Assembly (NCBI RefSeq): GCF_019749375.1
Contig: NZ_JACWFE010000013.1
Location: 1-64,000 of the forward strand
Origin: Bacillus sp. S/N-304-OC-R1
GTDB taxonomy: Bacteria; Bacillota; Bacilli; Bacillales; Cytobacillaceae
Length of the DNA: 64,000 nucleotides
Direction of reading: 5' to 3'
Shown here: in pieces, positions 56,099 through 64,000 of the stretch
Numbering within the stretch: the stretch's first letter is position 1
How the letters are laid out: every line of letters begins with the position of its first letter
Notes under the pieces: model-generated
Told to the model about the DNA's origin: nothing
What the model saw: only the letters and a program-made list of their open reading frames with translations
Databases searched by the model: none
Program-made: the position numbers and the translations under genes

Positions 56099-57235
56099 GT
56101 GCCAAAGAAGAAAATTGAAATTTTCCCAGCCAAGTTTGGATTTTTTCCATATATGTTTTTAATGTATCTTTCCATGCCAGCATACTATATATATTTTGAA
56201 CCAGGATGGAAAAAGGTTACCGGTTATGTCCTGTTAGTAATATTTCTAGTCACATACCGACAGCTTTATCAATATATAGAACGGGACAATATACAATATA
56301 CAGTATGGCTTGTCGTTCAAATTGGCATCATGTTAATTCTTTCAATCTTTTTTAATATCAATAATATTTTTCTAGGCTTTTTCCCAGCTAATTTTATTGG
56401 CTGGTATAGGGAGAAGAAAAAGTTCATGATCGCCCTGATTTTATTTGGCACTACGATCATAATACCAATCTTGGTCCGAATTAATGAACTTATACCAAAT
56501 AACATCTTTTATTTTGTACCTTTTATTGTGATTATGTTCATGTCCCCATTCGGTATTAGATCGATGGTTAATAAAATGGAACTTGAAAAGCAGCTAGATG
56601 AGGCGAACGAAAGAATTAAGGAGCTAGTGAAGCGGGAGGAGAGAATGCGGATAGCTCGTGATCTACATGATACATTGGGGCATACATTATCTTTAATTAC
56701 GTTAAAAAGTCAGCTAGTTGGCAAGCTAATAGATAAAGATTCCTCTAGAGCAAAGAACGAGGCCAAAGAAATTGAAAGAACGTCCCGTGCTGCCTTGTCA
56801 CAGGTTAGAGAGCTTGTTTCGGATATGCGAGCGATTACAGTTTCTGAAGAGCTAATTGAGTCGGAATCCATTCTAGAGGCTGCGGGGATAACTTACTTTC
56901 TCAATGTTGAGACACAACTTGAGGAAATTCCAGTATTAACTCAAAATATTCTTAGCATGTGCCTGCGAGAAGCGGTGACAAATGTTGTAAAACATAGCGG
57001 GGCAAAAAAATGCCTAATTCATATTGTTGAAAGAGCTGGAGAAATTCAGGTTAGTATTCATGATGATGGCAGAGGGGTATCGATTAGTAATAGGGCAGGC
57101 AATGGATTAAATGGGATGTCAGAAAGACTTGCACTATTAGATGGAACCTTAAATATTGCTTCTGAAAATGGAACAAAGCTAAGGATTACTATTCCGATTA
57201 TTGTAAAAGAGAGAGAGGCAGGGATTGTTTCATGA
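56099..57235 (+). CDS. Sensor histidine kinase, NarL-partner type (YvfT/DesK-like)
   Basis: A 378-residue kinase. Four to five membrane segments occupy residues 12-155, with almost no extracellular loop, suggesting that it senses the membrane or the transporter. A coiled coil follows. The HisKA_3 box has the phosphorylated His190 in ARDLHDTLGHTLS, and the ATPase has NVVKHS and DDGRGV. Weak ribosome binding site before GTG 56099, 4 nt after the permease gene. Overlaps the regulator gene by 4 nt. Confidence 0.88.
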   Translation: MPKKKIEIFPAKFGFFPYMFLMYLSMPAYYIYFEPGWKKVTGYVLLVIFLVTYRQLYQYIERDNIQYTVWLVVQIGIMLILSIFFNINNIFLGFFPANFIGWYREKKKFMIALILFGTTIIIPILVRINELIPNNIFYFVPFIVIMFMSPFGIRSMVNKMELEKQLDEANERIKELVKREERMRIARDLHDTLGHTLSLITLKSQLVGKLIDKDSSRAKNEAKEIERTSRAALSQVRELVSDMRAITVSEELIESESILEAAGITYFLNVETQLEEIPVLTQNILSMCLREAVTNVVKHSGAKKCLIHIVERAGEIQVSIHDDGRGVSISNRAGNGLNGMSERLALLDGTLNIASENGTKLRITIPIIVKEREAGIVS

Positions 57236-57834
57236 TTAGAATTGTCATTGCGGAGGATCAGGGGATGCTTCGCGGGGCTCTTGGCTCTCTGCTAGATTTA
57301 GAGGACGATTTAATAGTAGTAGATCAGGTCAGAAACGGGGAAGAAGCTCTAAGGACGATTTTGGCTTTAAAACCAGATGTTTGCCTAATGGATATAGAAA
57401 TGCCTATCAAAAGCGGGCTAGATGTAGCAGAGGAATTGAAGGTTCTTGGTTCTGAATGCAAAATTATTATTTTAACAACGTTTGCAAGACCAGGGTATTT
57501 TGAACGTGCTGTAAAGGTTGATGTACACGGATATTTGCTTAAGGATGGGTCAAGTGATGAATTGGCAGAAGCAATAAGAAATGTGATGAGAGGCAAACGT
57601 GAATTTGCGCCGGAGCTTATTTTTGGAAGCATGAAGGAAGAAAATCCGTTAACAGATCGGGAACGTGAAGTGCTTAGAATGGTTGCTGATGGAAAAACAG
57701 CGAAGGAGATTTCAGCAGCTCTTTACTTATCAGCTGGAACTGTAAGGAATTATATGTCGGAAATTATAAGTAAACTTCAAGTGAAAAATCGCATTGAAGC
57801 CATCAGTCTTGCAGAAAAAAAGGGTTGGATTTAA
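57232..57834 (+). CDS. NarL-family response regulator (YvfU-like)
   Basis: A 200-residue regulator. The receiver domain has Asp8-Asp9 region EDQ, phospho-acceptor Asp54 (CLMDIEMP), and Lys in LLKDGS. The LuxR-type helix-turn-helix follows (LTDREREVLRMVADG to SAGTVRNYMSEI). It likely controls this cassette via the palindrome at 54358. Confidence 0.92.
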   Translation: MIRIVIAEDQGMLRGALGSLLDLEDDLIVVDQVRNGEEALRTILALKPDVCLMDIEMPIKSGLDVAEELKVLGSECKIIILTTFARPGYFERAVKVDVHGYLLKDGSSDELAEAIRNVMRGKREFAPELIFGSMKEENPLTDREREVLRMVADGKTAKEISAALYLSAGTVRNYMSEIISKLQVKNRIEAISLAEKKGWI

Positions 57835-57876
57835 TAGAGGAGACAGAGTCACATTATGACACTGTCTCCTCTATTT
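57833..57876 (+). terminator. Terminator of the ABC/two-component cassette
   Basis: AATAGAGGAGACAG and CTGTCTCCTCTATT, extended by a GTCA/TGAC inner stem, then TTCTTT. Confidence 0.9.
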
Positions 57877-58204
57877 CTTTATTTTATAGGAAAAAATTGA
57901 TTGTTTGTTTGAAGCATGATTAATTGACAATAGTGCAAGTCGCAAATTATATTGAAAATTGTCCAAATCTGTAACTATTCTATGATTATCTAATATATAC
58001 TCTCTTTTATAGTTTTTTTTGATTTTGACAAATAAGTAAAAACGTGAACCGAACACAATATGTAGTAGTGTCGAAAAACTTTAATCACTATATATTGATT
58101 TTTAATGCAGGGGTATGGTAACGTTTATATTAAGATATTTAATAGGATAATTTAAACTATTAAATGTGAAAAATTGAATATTTTGATCTGAAGGAGTTGT
58201 AATA
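57877..58204. other. 328-nt leader region ahead of nrdJ
   Basis: No gene is visible. Two NrdR-box-like sites (58053-58068 and 58085-58100) lie 105-152 nt before the start codon. I searched by eye for the conserved B12-riboswitch box and did not see it. TTGACA at 58025-58030 has no good -10 at 17 nt. Confidence 0.5.
58053..58100 (+). promoter_or_regulatory. Tandem NrdR boxes upstream of nrdJ
   Basis: ACACAATATGTAGTAG (58053-58068) and TCACTATATATTGATT (58085-58100) each match the NrdR consensus (acaCwAtATaTwGtgt) at 13 of 16 positions. They begin exactly 32 nt apart, the spacing known for paired NrdR boxes. TATATT inside the second box may be the -10, so repression by promoter occlusion is plausible. 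Confidence 0.72.
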
Positions 58205-60763
58205 ATGTCTGTAGCAATAGGACAAAAAATGACTTTAAATATTGAGCGATTAAACCAGGATATCCGATTATTTCCACAAGTTCATCCTATCACCCCAGAT
58301 ATGAAAATGACCCACAAAGGGGTCTCCCGATTAGTTATGCTTGATAGGTATACATTTAAGGATACGGAAAAGATTACATTAACTAACGGAGACTTTGTCG
58401 TACTCACCATCAAAGAAGATCCAAAATTCCCTGCACGAGGGCTTGGTTATATTCAAGAAATAGATTGGGAAAACAAGGCAGCATCTGTTCTAGTGGAAGA
58501 AGATTATAGAGGGGTGCTTGATGACCCAGAAGAAGCGAAAACGGGCATCATCAAGAGATCTCTCGATGTGATAGAAAAACCACTAGAACTTTTTTATGAG
58601 CAAATTGCCAAGCGTAATGCAACTGGTCTAGCTTCTGTGGAAGAAACAGAAGAAAAAAGACAAGAATGGTTCGATAAGTTTTATCAAGAATTGGCTAGCT
58701 TAAACTTTATCCCAGCTGGACGTGTTCTCTATGGAGCAGGAGCAGATACTGATGTTACTTACTTCAACTGCTACGTTATGCCGTATGTTGCAGATTCACG
58801 TGAAGGAATTTCAGAGCACCGCAAGCAAGTAATGGAAATCATGAGCCGTGGAGGCGGAGTTGGAACAAATGGTTCAACTTTAAGACCACGAAACACTTTA
58901 GCAAAAGGCGTAAATGGAAAATCATCAGGATCGGTTTCTTGGCTTGATGATATTGCGAAACTTACACATCTTGTCGAGCAAGGTGGTTCCAGACGGGGCG
59001 CGCAGATGATCATGCTGGCCGACTGGCATCCTGACATTATTGAATTTATAATTTCTAAAATGCAAAACCCAAGAATTCTTCGTTTCCTTCTTGAAACAAC
59101 GAACGATGAAATGATTAAGAAATATGCAAAAGAAAAATTAAAATTTACTCCTTTTACTGAACAAGAAATGGCCATGTACCAAGGAATTATTAATTATAAA
59201 AACCTTCCAGGCTTTGGAGGATTCAATGAAAAGATCATCCAAGATGCTGAAGAAAAGCTTGAAATTGGCGGTACTTATTCCGTTCATAATTCTGAATTCC
59301 TTACTGGTGCTAACATTTCTGTATGCTTAACAAAAGATTTCATGGATGCAGTAGAAAATGATTCTGAGTATGAACTTCGCTTCCCGGATGTTGAAGGCTA
59401 TGATAAAGAGCAAATGGACATTTACAATGAAGAATGGCATAAAGTTGGAGATGTTCGTGAATGGGAGAAGCTTGGCCATAAGGTAAGAGTTTACCGCAAG
59501 ATTAAGGCGAAAGAGCTTTGGAACTTAATTAACATTTGTGCGACTTATTCAGCAGAGCCAGGCATTTTCTTCATTGATAATGCTAATGACATGACAAACG
59601 CAAAAGCATACGGACAGAAGGTTGTAGCAACTAATCCTTGTGGCGAACAGCCTCTTGCTCCATTCAGCGTTTGTAATTTAGCTGCTGTCAACTTAGCTGA
59701 AATGGCGGATAAAGAAAACAAAACCGTCAATTTTGAAAAATTAAAGAAAACGGTCGAAGTTGGAGTAAGAATGCAGGATAATGTTATCAATGCAACTCCA
59801 TACTTCCTGGAAGAAAATAAAAAGCAAGCCCTTGGCGAGCGTCGTGTTGGTCTTGGAGTAATGGGTCTTCATGACTTATTAATCTACTGTGAAACAGAAT
59901 ACGGCTCTGATAAAGGAAATGAATTAGTAGATAAAGTATTTGAAACGATTGCAACAACTGCATACCGTGCTTCAGTAGACCTTGCAAAAGAAAAGGGGAG
60001 CTTCCCGTTCTTAACTGCTGAAACAAAAGAGGAAACAAACAGATTACGAGAAGCATTTACTAAAACAGGATTCATGCAGAAAATGCCTGAGGATATCCGT
60101 CAAGGAATTCTTGAAAATGGTATTCGTAATTCACATTTATTAACCGTTGCTCCTACAGGATCAACTGGGACAATGGTTGGAGTATCGACTGGCCTTGAAC
60201 CATATTTCTCATTCTCTTACTTCAGAAGCGGGCGCCTTGGAAAATTCATTGAAGTAAAAGCAGATATTGTTCAAGAATATTTAGATAGAAATCCTGATGC
60301 TGATCCTAATAACTTGCCAGATTGGTTTGTGGCAGCAATGGATTTATCACCAGAAGCACATGCTGATGTTCAGTGTATTATTCAGCGCTGGATCGACAGC
60401 TCTATTAGTAAAACGGTGAATGCACCAAAGGGCTACAGTGTTGAACAGGTAGAAAAAGTATATGAGCGCTTGTACCGCGGCGGTGCGAAAGGCGGAACTG
60501 TATATGTTGATGGGTCCCGGGATTCACAGGTTCTAACGCTGAAAGCTGAAGAGAATAGCTTTGAAGATACAGTCATTGGTAAAAAGGAAAAATCAAAGCA
60601 GCATGTTGTCCTAGTCGATACGATTAATGACCTTCGTTCCACTAACGTAATTGGATCAGAAGTAGGGAATACATGTCCTGTTTGCCGTAAAGGTAGCGTC
60701 GAAGAAATCGGTGGCTGCAATACATGTACAAATTGTAATGCACAGCTTAAATGCGGATTATAA
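58205..60763 (+). CDS. nrdJ: Adenosylcobalamin-dependent (class II) ribonucleotide reductase
   Basis: Makes deoxyribonucleotides with a B12-generated thiyl radical, with or without oxygen. 852 residues: an N-terminal part, then the ten-stranded barrel with Cys189 (YFNCYV), GGGVGTNGSTLRPR, NPCGEQPL with Cys479 and Glu481, and APTGSTGTMVG. A cysteine-rich C terminus (CPVC, CNTC, CNAQLKC) can serve as redox tail or zinc ribbon. GGAG precedes the ATG. It has no class I partner genes here, is absent from B. subtilis, and lies where mntR is expected. Confidence 0.95.
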   Translation: MSVAIGQKMTLNIERLNQDIRLFPQVHPITPDMKMTHKGVSRLVMLDRYTFKDTEKITLTNGDFVVLTIKEDPKFPARGLGYIQEIDWENKAASVLVEEDYRGVLDDPEEAKTGIIKRSLDVIEKPLELFYEQIAKRNATGLASVEETEEKRQEWFDKFYQELASLNFIPAGRVLYGAGADTDVTYFNCYVMPYVADSREGISEHRKQVMEIMSRGGGVGTNGSTLRPRNTLAKGVNGKSSGSVSWLDDIAKLTHLVEQGGSRRGAQMIMLADWHPDIIEFIISKMQNPRILRFLLETTNDEMIKKYAKEKLKFTPFTEQEMAMYQGIINYKNLPGFGGFNEKIIQDAEEKLEIGGTYSVHNSEFLTGANISVCLTKDFMDAVENDSEYELRFPDVEGYDKEQMDIYNEEWHKVGDVREWEKLGHKVRVYRKIKAKELWNLINICATYSAEPGIFFIDNANDMTNAKAYGQKVVATNPCGEQPLAPFSVCNLAAVNLAEMADKENKTVNFEKLKKTVEVGVRMQDNVINATPYFLEENKKQALGERRVGLGVMGLHDLLIYCETEYGSDKGNELVDKVFETIATTAYRASVDLAKEKGSFPFLTAETKEETNRLREAFTKTGFMQKMPEDIRQGILENGIRNSHLLTVAPTGSTGTMVGVSTGLEPYFSFSYFRSGRLGKFIEVKADIVQEYLDRNPDADPNNLPDWFVAAMDLSPEAHADVQCIIQRWIDSSISKTVNAPKGYSVEQVEKVYERLYRGGAKGGTVYVDGSRDSQVLTLKAEENSFEDTVIGKKEKSKQHVVLVDTINDLRSTNVIGSEVGNTCPVCRKGSVEEIGGCNTCTNCNAQLKCGL

Positions 60764-60783
60764 TCAATAAATAATTTTAGATT

Positions 60784-60818
60784 AAAGATGGGATTCTTAC
60801 GTCCCATCTTTTTTTTAT
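60784..60818 (+). terminator. Terminator of nrdJ
   Basis: AAAGATGGGA and TCCCATCTTT with an 8-nt loop, followed by a long T run. Confidence 0.9.
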
Positions 60819-60897
60819 TATTATCTATTTGTCCCCTGTACTAATTTCATAGTTCTATGATTAAAGATGTATTAATACATCGACAGGGGTGGCTTCC

Positions 60898-61782
60898 ATG
60901 GATATTGATGGCGTTTTTTCAGGGGGAGGTATAAAGGGTTTTGCACTCGTTGGAGCCTATGAAGAAATTGAAAGAAGAGGTTTTCGTTTTAAAAGAGTAG
61001 CAGGTACTAGTGCCGGATCTATTGTCGCAGCCCTAATTGCAGCAAACTATTCAAGTAAAGAAATTCACCAGCTGTTGGATGAATTAGAACTGGAAAAATT
61101 TCTTGATGCACGAAAAACCCTTATTCCTTTCCCTGTTATGAAATGGATATTAATTTATTGGCGCCTCGGATTGTATAAAGGTGATGAATTAGAGAAATGG
61201 CTAGCCGAAAAGCTTGCGGCGAGAGGAGTAATGAGATTTTCGGACTTACCACCCCAGACATTGAGAGTGATTGCCTCTGACTTAACGAATGGTCAGCTGA
61301 TCGTACTTCCTGATGATTTAATTAAATATGGAATTGACCCATATTCATTTCCGGTAGCGAAAGCAATCCGTATGAGCTGCAGTCTCCCTTATTTTTTTGA
61401 ACCCGTTAAGCTTTATACAAAACGGACAGCTAATATTATTGTCGATGGCGGTGTTTTAAGTAATTTTCCAATGTGGCTTTTCGATAAAGAAAACATAATA
61501 AAAGTTCGACCTGTTTTAGGTGTTCAACTAAGCCACAGTAAGCCTAATCATCCTCAGCATAAAATCCGTAATGCTATTCAAATGTTTGAAGCATTGTTTG
61601 ATACGATGAAAGAGGCTCATGACTCGCGTTATATTTCAAGGAAGCATGCGGGTGATATTATTTTTATTCCAACTGAAGGAATTTTAACGACAGAATTTCA
61701 ATTAACCCCTGAGAAGAAGCAGGAACTCATTGACTTGGGGAAGGAATGTACAAAGCAATTTTTCTCGAAATGGTGTTATTAA
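60898..61782 (+). CDS. yqhO: Patatin-like phospholipase YqhO
   Basis: A 294-residue lipid acyl hydrolase. The oxyanion loop GGGIKG lies near residue 9, the nucleophile in GTSAGS near residue 38 and the catalytic Asp in VDGGVLSNFP near residue 185. No signal peptide, so it acts inside the cell or at the membrane. ATG at 60898 has AGGGGTGG upstream, and the GTG at 60889 overlaps that site. Equivalent to B. subtilis YqhO. Confidence 0.9.
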   Translation: MDIDGVFSGGGIKGFALVGAYEEIERRGFRFKRVAGTSAGSIVAALIAANYSSKEIHQLLDELELEKFLDARKTLIPFPVMKWILIYWRLGLYKGDELEKWLAEKLAARGVMRFSDLPPQTLRVIASDLTNGQLIVLPDDLIKYGIDPYSFPVAKAIRMSCSLPYFFEPVKLYTKRTANIIVDGGVLSNFPMWLFDKENIIKVRPVLGVQLSHSKPNHPQHKIRNAIQMFEALFDTMKEAHDSRYISRKHAGDIIFIPTEGILTTEFQLTPEKKQELIDLGKECTKQFFSKWCY

Positions 61783-61786
61783 CAAT

Positions 61787-61833
61787 AGAAAAAGATCGAG
61801 CTTATTTAGAGAGAAGCCCGATCTTTCTTTTTT
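61787..61833. terminator. Terminator between yqhO and yqhP
   Basis: AGAAAAAGATCG and CGATCTTTCT pair around a longer loop, followed by TTTTTTCC. It overlaps the end of the convergent yqhP. Confidence 0.72.
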
Positions 61834-62183
61834 CCTTTTTTTCCTTCGATTACAGTTAAATGTGTGGTCGATTTTCTTCTAGGTCTTTTAATCGAAGTTA
61901 AAGTAGCAGGATTTGACTTGCGATTGCTGCCCTTTCCTGTGTCAGCATGTGAAAATCGCCTTTTTGATTTCTTTGCTGCGCGATTAAATGCTCGTTGCTC
62001 TTGTTTTCTAGGGCTAGCTCTATAAAAACGTTGAAAAATGTAATACACTACAGCACCAACTAATAAAATGACAGCTATTCTCCGCAAAAAACCGGCGGGA
62101 TTTGATATCATACTGGTGGACACTCCCAAAACAGCTAGAAGAACAAGACCAGAAATAATCAATAGTGAAATCCGATTTTTCAA
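61806..62183 (-). CDS. yqhP: YqhP-like small membrane protein
   Basis: A 125-residue protein with two membrane segments (about 5-24 and 32-50) and a strongly basic tail (Lys/Arg/Ser), which may bind nucleic acid or phospholipid. GGGAGG lies 8 nt before the TTG at 62183; the GTG at 62192 overlaps that site and is unlikely. Function unknown. Confidence 0.75.
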   Translation of the reverse strand: MKNRISLLIISGLVLLAVLGVSTSMISNPAGFLRRIAVILLVGAVVYYIFQRFYRASPRKQEQRAFNRAAKKSKRRFSHADTGKGSNRKSNPATLTSIKRPRRKSTTHLTVIEGKKGKKKDRASL

Positions 62184-62248
62184 GAAAGCCACCTCCCTAT
62201 GAGCATGATGAGCATTTTTCCATTCTTTTAAACTTATGGAAATGAAAA

Positions 62249-63193
62249 TTACAAAATTTCTTCAGTTTTCAGTTTTTCTTCCGTTTCATTTTCTTTTGCT
62301 AATAATCTTTCAAATGAGAGAATGGCAACCTCCACTTGATCGTCTTTTGGTTCCTTTGTAGTTAGGAGCTGCAGCCATAGACCTGGCAAACCTAAATACT
62401 TCAATACTGGAACATTCCTAACTTTATTCGTTAATTGCAGTACTTCAAAAGAAATGCCAAGTACAACAGGAATTAATGCGAGTCGGTTTAAAACGCGCAC
62501 GTAAAGAGGTTCTGTTGGGACAAGTAAATAAACGAACACTCCGATAATGACGGTAAATAATATGAAACTGCTTCCGCAGCGGTAATGAAGTCTTGATTGG
62601 GCTTGCACATTTTCGATTGTTAATTCTTTTCCGTTTTCAAAAGCGTTAATTACTTTATGCTCAGCACCATGGTATTGGAATACCCTTTTGATAATAGGTG
62701 TTAAAGAAACGAAATAAATATAAACAAGCAATAGCATTAATTTAAAAAAGCCCTCAACTAAAATCTGTGCGAAATGTCCTGGGAAAATCGGTTTTGTTAA
62801 TGCTGCTAAGAAAACAGGGACAAGTGTAAAAATAAACTTGCCAAAAAGAAATGATATGACGCCTATTGCAGCTACTCCAAGCCACATCGATAATTTAGAG
62901 CCTTCCTGTTCATTTAACTTATCGTCTTCGCTCGGATCTAAATCGAATCTTTCTGTTGAGAAATTTAAATGCTTTGAGCCATTTGCGCTTGCTTCAAAAA
63001 TAGCAACAATTCCGCGGAGAAGTGGGATCTTTTTTAACATCTGCAGGGAAGGTTTTGATTTACGTGGCAGCTCGAAATATTCTATAGAGTTATCCTTACG
63101 TCTGATTGCAGTCACATAATGATGTTTTCCACCAAACATGACTCCCTCTACAACCGCTTGGCCGCCGTATACAGGCTTCTGAACTTTTGACAT
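62249..63193 (-). CDS. yqhQ: DUF1385 family membrane protein YqhQ
   Basis: A 314-residue protein. The N-terminal signature VYGGQAVVEGVMFGG is typical of DUF1385. Four to five membrane segments lie within about 90-270, with YHGAEHKVINAFE and RLHYRCGSSF as conserved loops carrying His and Cys. Function unknown; it is conserved across Firmicutes. ATG at 63193 chosen because the GTG at 63208 overlaps the AGGTTGG site. Confidence 0.88.
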   Translation of the reverse strand: MSKVQKPVYGGQAVVEGVMFGGKHHYVTAIRRKDNSIEYFELPRKSKPSLQMLKKIPLLRGIVAIFEASANGSKHLNFSTERFDLDPSEDDKLNEQEGSKLSMWLGVAAIGVISFLFGKFIFTLVPVFLAALTKPIFPGHFAQILVEGFFKLMLLLVYIYFVSLTPIIKRVFQYHGAEHKVINAFENGKELTIENVQAQSRLHYRCGSSFILFTVIIGVFVYLLVPTEPLYVRVLNRLALIPVVLGISFEVLQLTNKVRNVPVLKYLGLPGLWLQLLTTKEPKDDQVEVAILSFERLLAKENETEEKLKTEEIL

Positions 63194-63501
63194 GTGTATT
63201 TGCACCAACCTAATTTGAACTCGGAATGTAACAGCTAAATAAACAAGGGTGCTTTAAATCATCGCAATATTTCTTAAGCATGTAGTTATGCTTGAAAACA
63301 ACTTGTTCAAAGGGGCTTCATTTAAAAGCTGTATGTACCTATCTTTATTCTACTAAAAATCCAAAAAAACCTCTAGGAATGACTTACAAATGCCAATAAT
63401 TAATTTATTTTTTGCTTGTTCTAATGGAAAGTAGTCTTAATTCTTTTTATAATGCAAGTGAATAAATGCATAGGGACATAATATGAATGGAGGTGGATAT
63501 T
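63194..63501. other. 308-nt divergent gap between yqhQ and yqhR
   Basis: A small inverted repeat AAGCAT (63276-63281) and ATGCTT (63288-63293) can form a hairpin. Apart from the yqhR promoter I see no other feature. Confidence 0.35.
63425..63453 (+). promoter_or_regulatory. Putative sigma-A promoter of yqhR
   Basis: TGGAAA (63425-63430), 17-nt spacer, perfect TATAAT (63448-63453). Start of transcription near 63460, about 40 nt before the start codon. Confidence 0.5.
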
Positions 63502-64000
63502 ATGGCAGAAGAAAAGAACGCTGAACAACATCAAAATAATCAGCCAATGTCTTTTATGACAATGGTTATTTTAACCGGATTGATTGGAGGGATTTTCTGG
63601 AGCGGCCTTGCTTATTTAGCTTATGTTGTGAATTTAACAGAAATACACCCTAAAGTAATAATGGAACCATGGACAGTAGGAGATTGGAAGGATAGCTGGC
63701 TAGGTACGGTTATCTCCATCTTATTTATAGGGGTCATCTCAATCGTATCTGCACTCATATACTATGCCTTGCTGCGTAGGTTCCCAAGTATATGGGTTGG
63801 CATATTCTATGGCATTGTCCTTTTCCTTTTAGTATTCTTTGTTCTTAATCCAATTTTTCCTGGAATAAGTCCCGTCCATGAACTTGACAGAAATACCATT
63901 ATTACATCTATATGTTTCTATGTATTATATGGTGTATTTGTAGGCTATTCGATATCGTACGAAGAGAGTGAAATAAATTATAAGAAGAAACGGGAAAAAG
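63502..64000 (+). CDS. yqhR: YqhR-like membrane protein, cut by the window end
   Basis: At least 166 residues with no stop codon before the window ends. The frame begins MAEEKNAEQHQNNQPMSFMT and has four hydrophobic segments (near residues 18-42, 70-92, 98-117 and 135-155), as in YqhR. The tail is basic. GGAGGTG lies just before the ATG. Function unknown. Confidence 0.8.
   Translation, partial: MAEEKNAEQHQNNQPMSFMTMVILTGLIGGIFWSGLAYLAYVVNLTEIHPKVIMEPWTVGDWKDSWLGTVISILFIGVISIVSALIYYALLRRFPSIWVGIFYGIVLFLLVFFVLNPIFPGISPVHELDRNTIITSICFYVLYGVFVGYSISYEESEINYKKKREK

Noticed and set aside
58025-58053. TTGACA as the nrdJ promoter
   Set aside because: No acceptable -10 hexamer lies 16-18 nt downstream.
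57877-58204. B12 riboswitch before nrdJ
   Set aside because: I looked for the conserved B12-box core and did not find it. NrdR boxes explain the region better, but a covariance search would be decisive.
60898-61782. Patatin as a CBASS or other anti-phage effector
   Set aside because: There is no cyclase or sensor gene nearby and the gene is syntenic with yqhO.
1-64000. CRISPR arrays, tRNA, rRNA, prophage or insertion sequences
   Set aside because: No spaced direct repeats, tRNA-like cloverleaf, integrase, transposase or terminal repeats were seen in any gap.

Overview
The window is a 64 kb stretch of Bacillaceae core chromosome. It is AT-rich, with strong GGAGG-type ribosome binding sites and many TTG and GTG starts. 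Gene order closely follows the Bacillus subtilis block from just after sigA (cccA) to just before aroQ/efp (yqhR). The species cannot be named from the sequence. I see no rRNA, tRNA, prophage, insertion sequence, CRISPR array or recognisable defence island.

Layout. 1-7.1 kb: cytochrome c550, TrmK, a Nif3-family protein, IspH, a Gly/Pro-rich VrrA-type protein, CshB, endonuclease IV and a DUF2624 protein. 7.2-9.3 kb: a zinc ABC transporter and its regulator Zur, behind a promoter with a Zur-box-like site. 9.4-19.5 kb: HAD nucleotidase, YqfX, IspG, YqfZ, a chemoreceptor, a DUF1189 protein, a Na/Pi cotransporter with a PhoU-like tail, a DUF456 protein, SodA and an MFS permease. 19.6-26.4 kb: class B PBP (PbpA) and the pstSCAB-phoU operon behind four 11-bp-phased PhoP boxes. 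26.5-40.5 kb: yqzCD, an unknown gene, rpmG, fthC, a DUF92 protein, rhomboid gluP, yqgQ, an LTA-synthase-family gene behind an ECF-sigma-type promoter, the endopeptidase YqgT, then yqgU-yqgY. 40.6-46 kb: a SufR-like regulator divergent from the complete comGABCDEFG-yqzE competence operon. 46-54.3 kb: yqhG/yqhH (SNF2 helicase), a tandem glycine riboswitch driving gcvT-gcvPA-gcvPB, a rhodanese and LipM. 54.4-57.8 kb: an ABC exporter with a two-component system (YvfRSTU type). 58.2-60.8 kb: a class II (B12-dependent) ribonucleotide reductase behind two NrdR-box-like sites. 60.9-64 kb: patatin YqhO, YqhP, YqhQ and the start of YqhR, which is cut by the window end.

How the genes work together. Several groups are coherent: zinc uptake and sensing (znuCB-zur), phosphate uptake (pst-phoU plus the Na/Pi carrier), envelope building (pbpA, LTA synthase, yqgT), isoprenoid synthesis (ispH, ispG), DNA uptake (comG), and glycine cleavage with lipoylation (gcvT/PA/PB with lipM).

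Compared with the B. subtilis order as I remember it, glcK, mgsR and mntR are missing from their usual places, and a chemoreceptor, a Na/Pi carrier, an ABC/two-component cassette and nrdJ have been added. I found no convincing new multi-gene system. The most interesting leads are regulatory: an inverted repeat over the promoter of the SufR-like gene beside comG, a palindrome ahead of the ABC/two-component cassette, the NrdR boxes, the ECF promoter, and 0A-like boxes near pstS and near an unknown gene. Function calls rest on reading the proteins and on remembered families; no database search was run.
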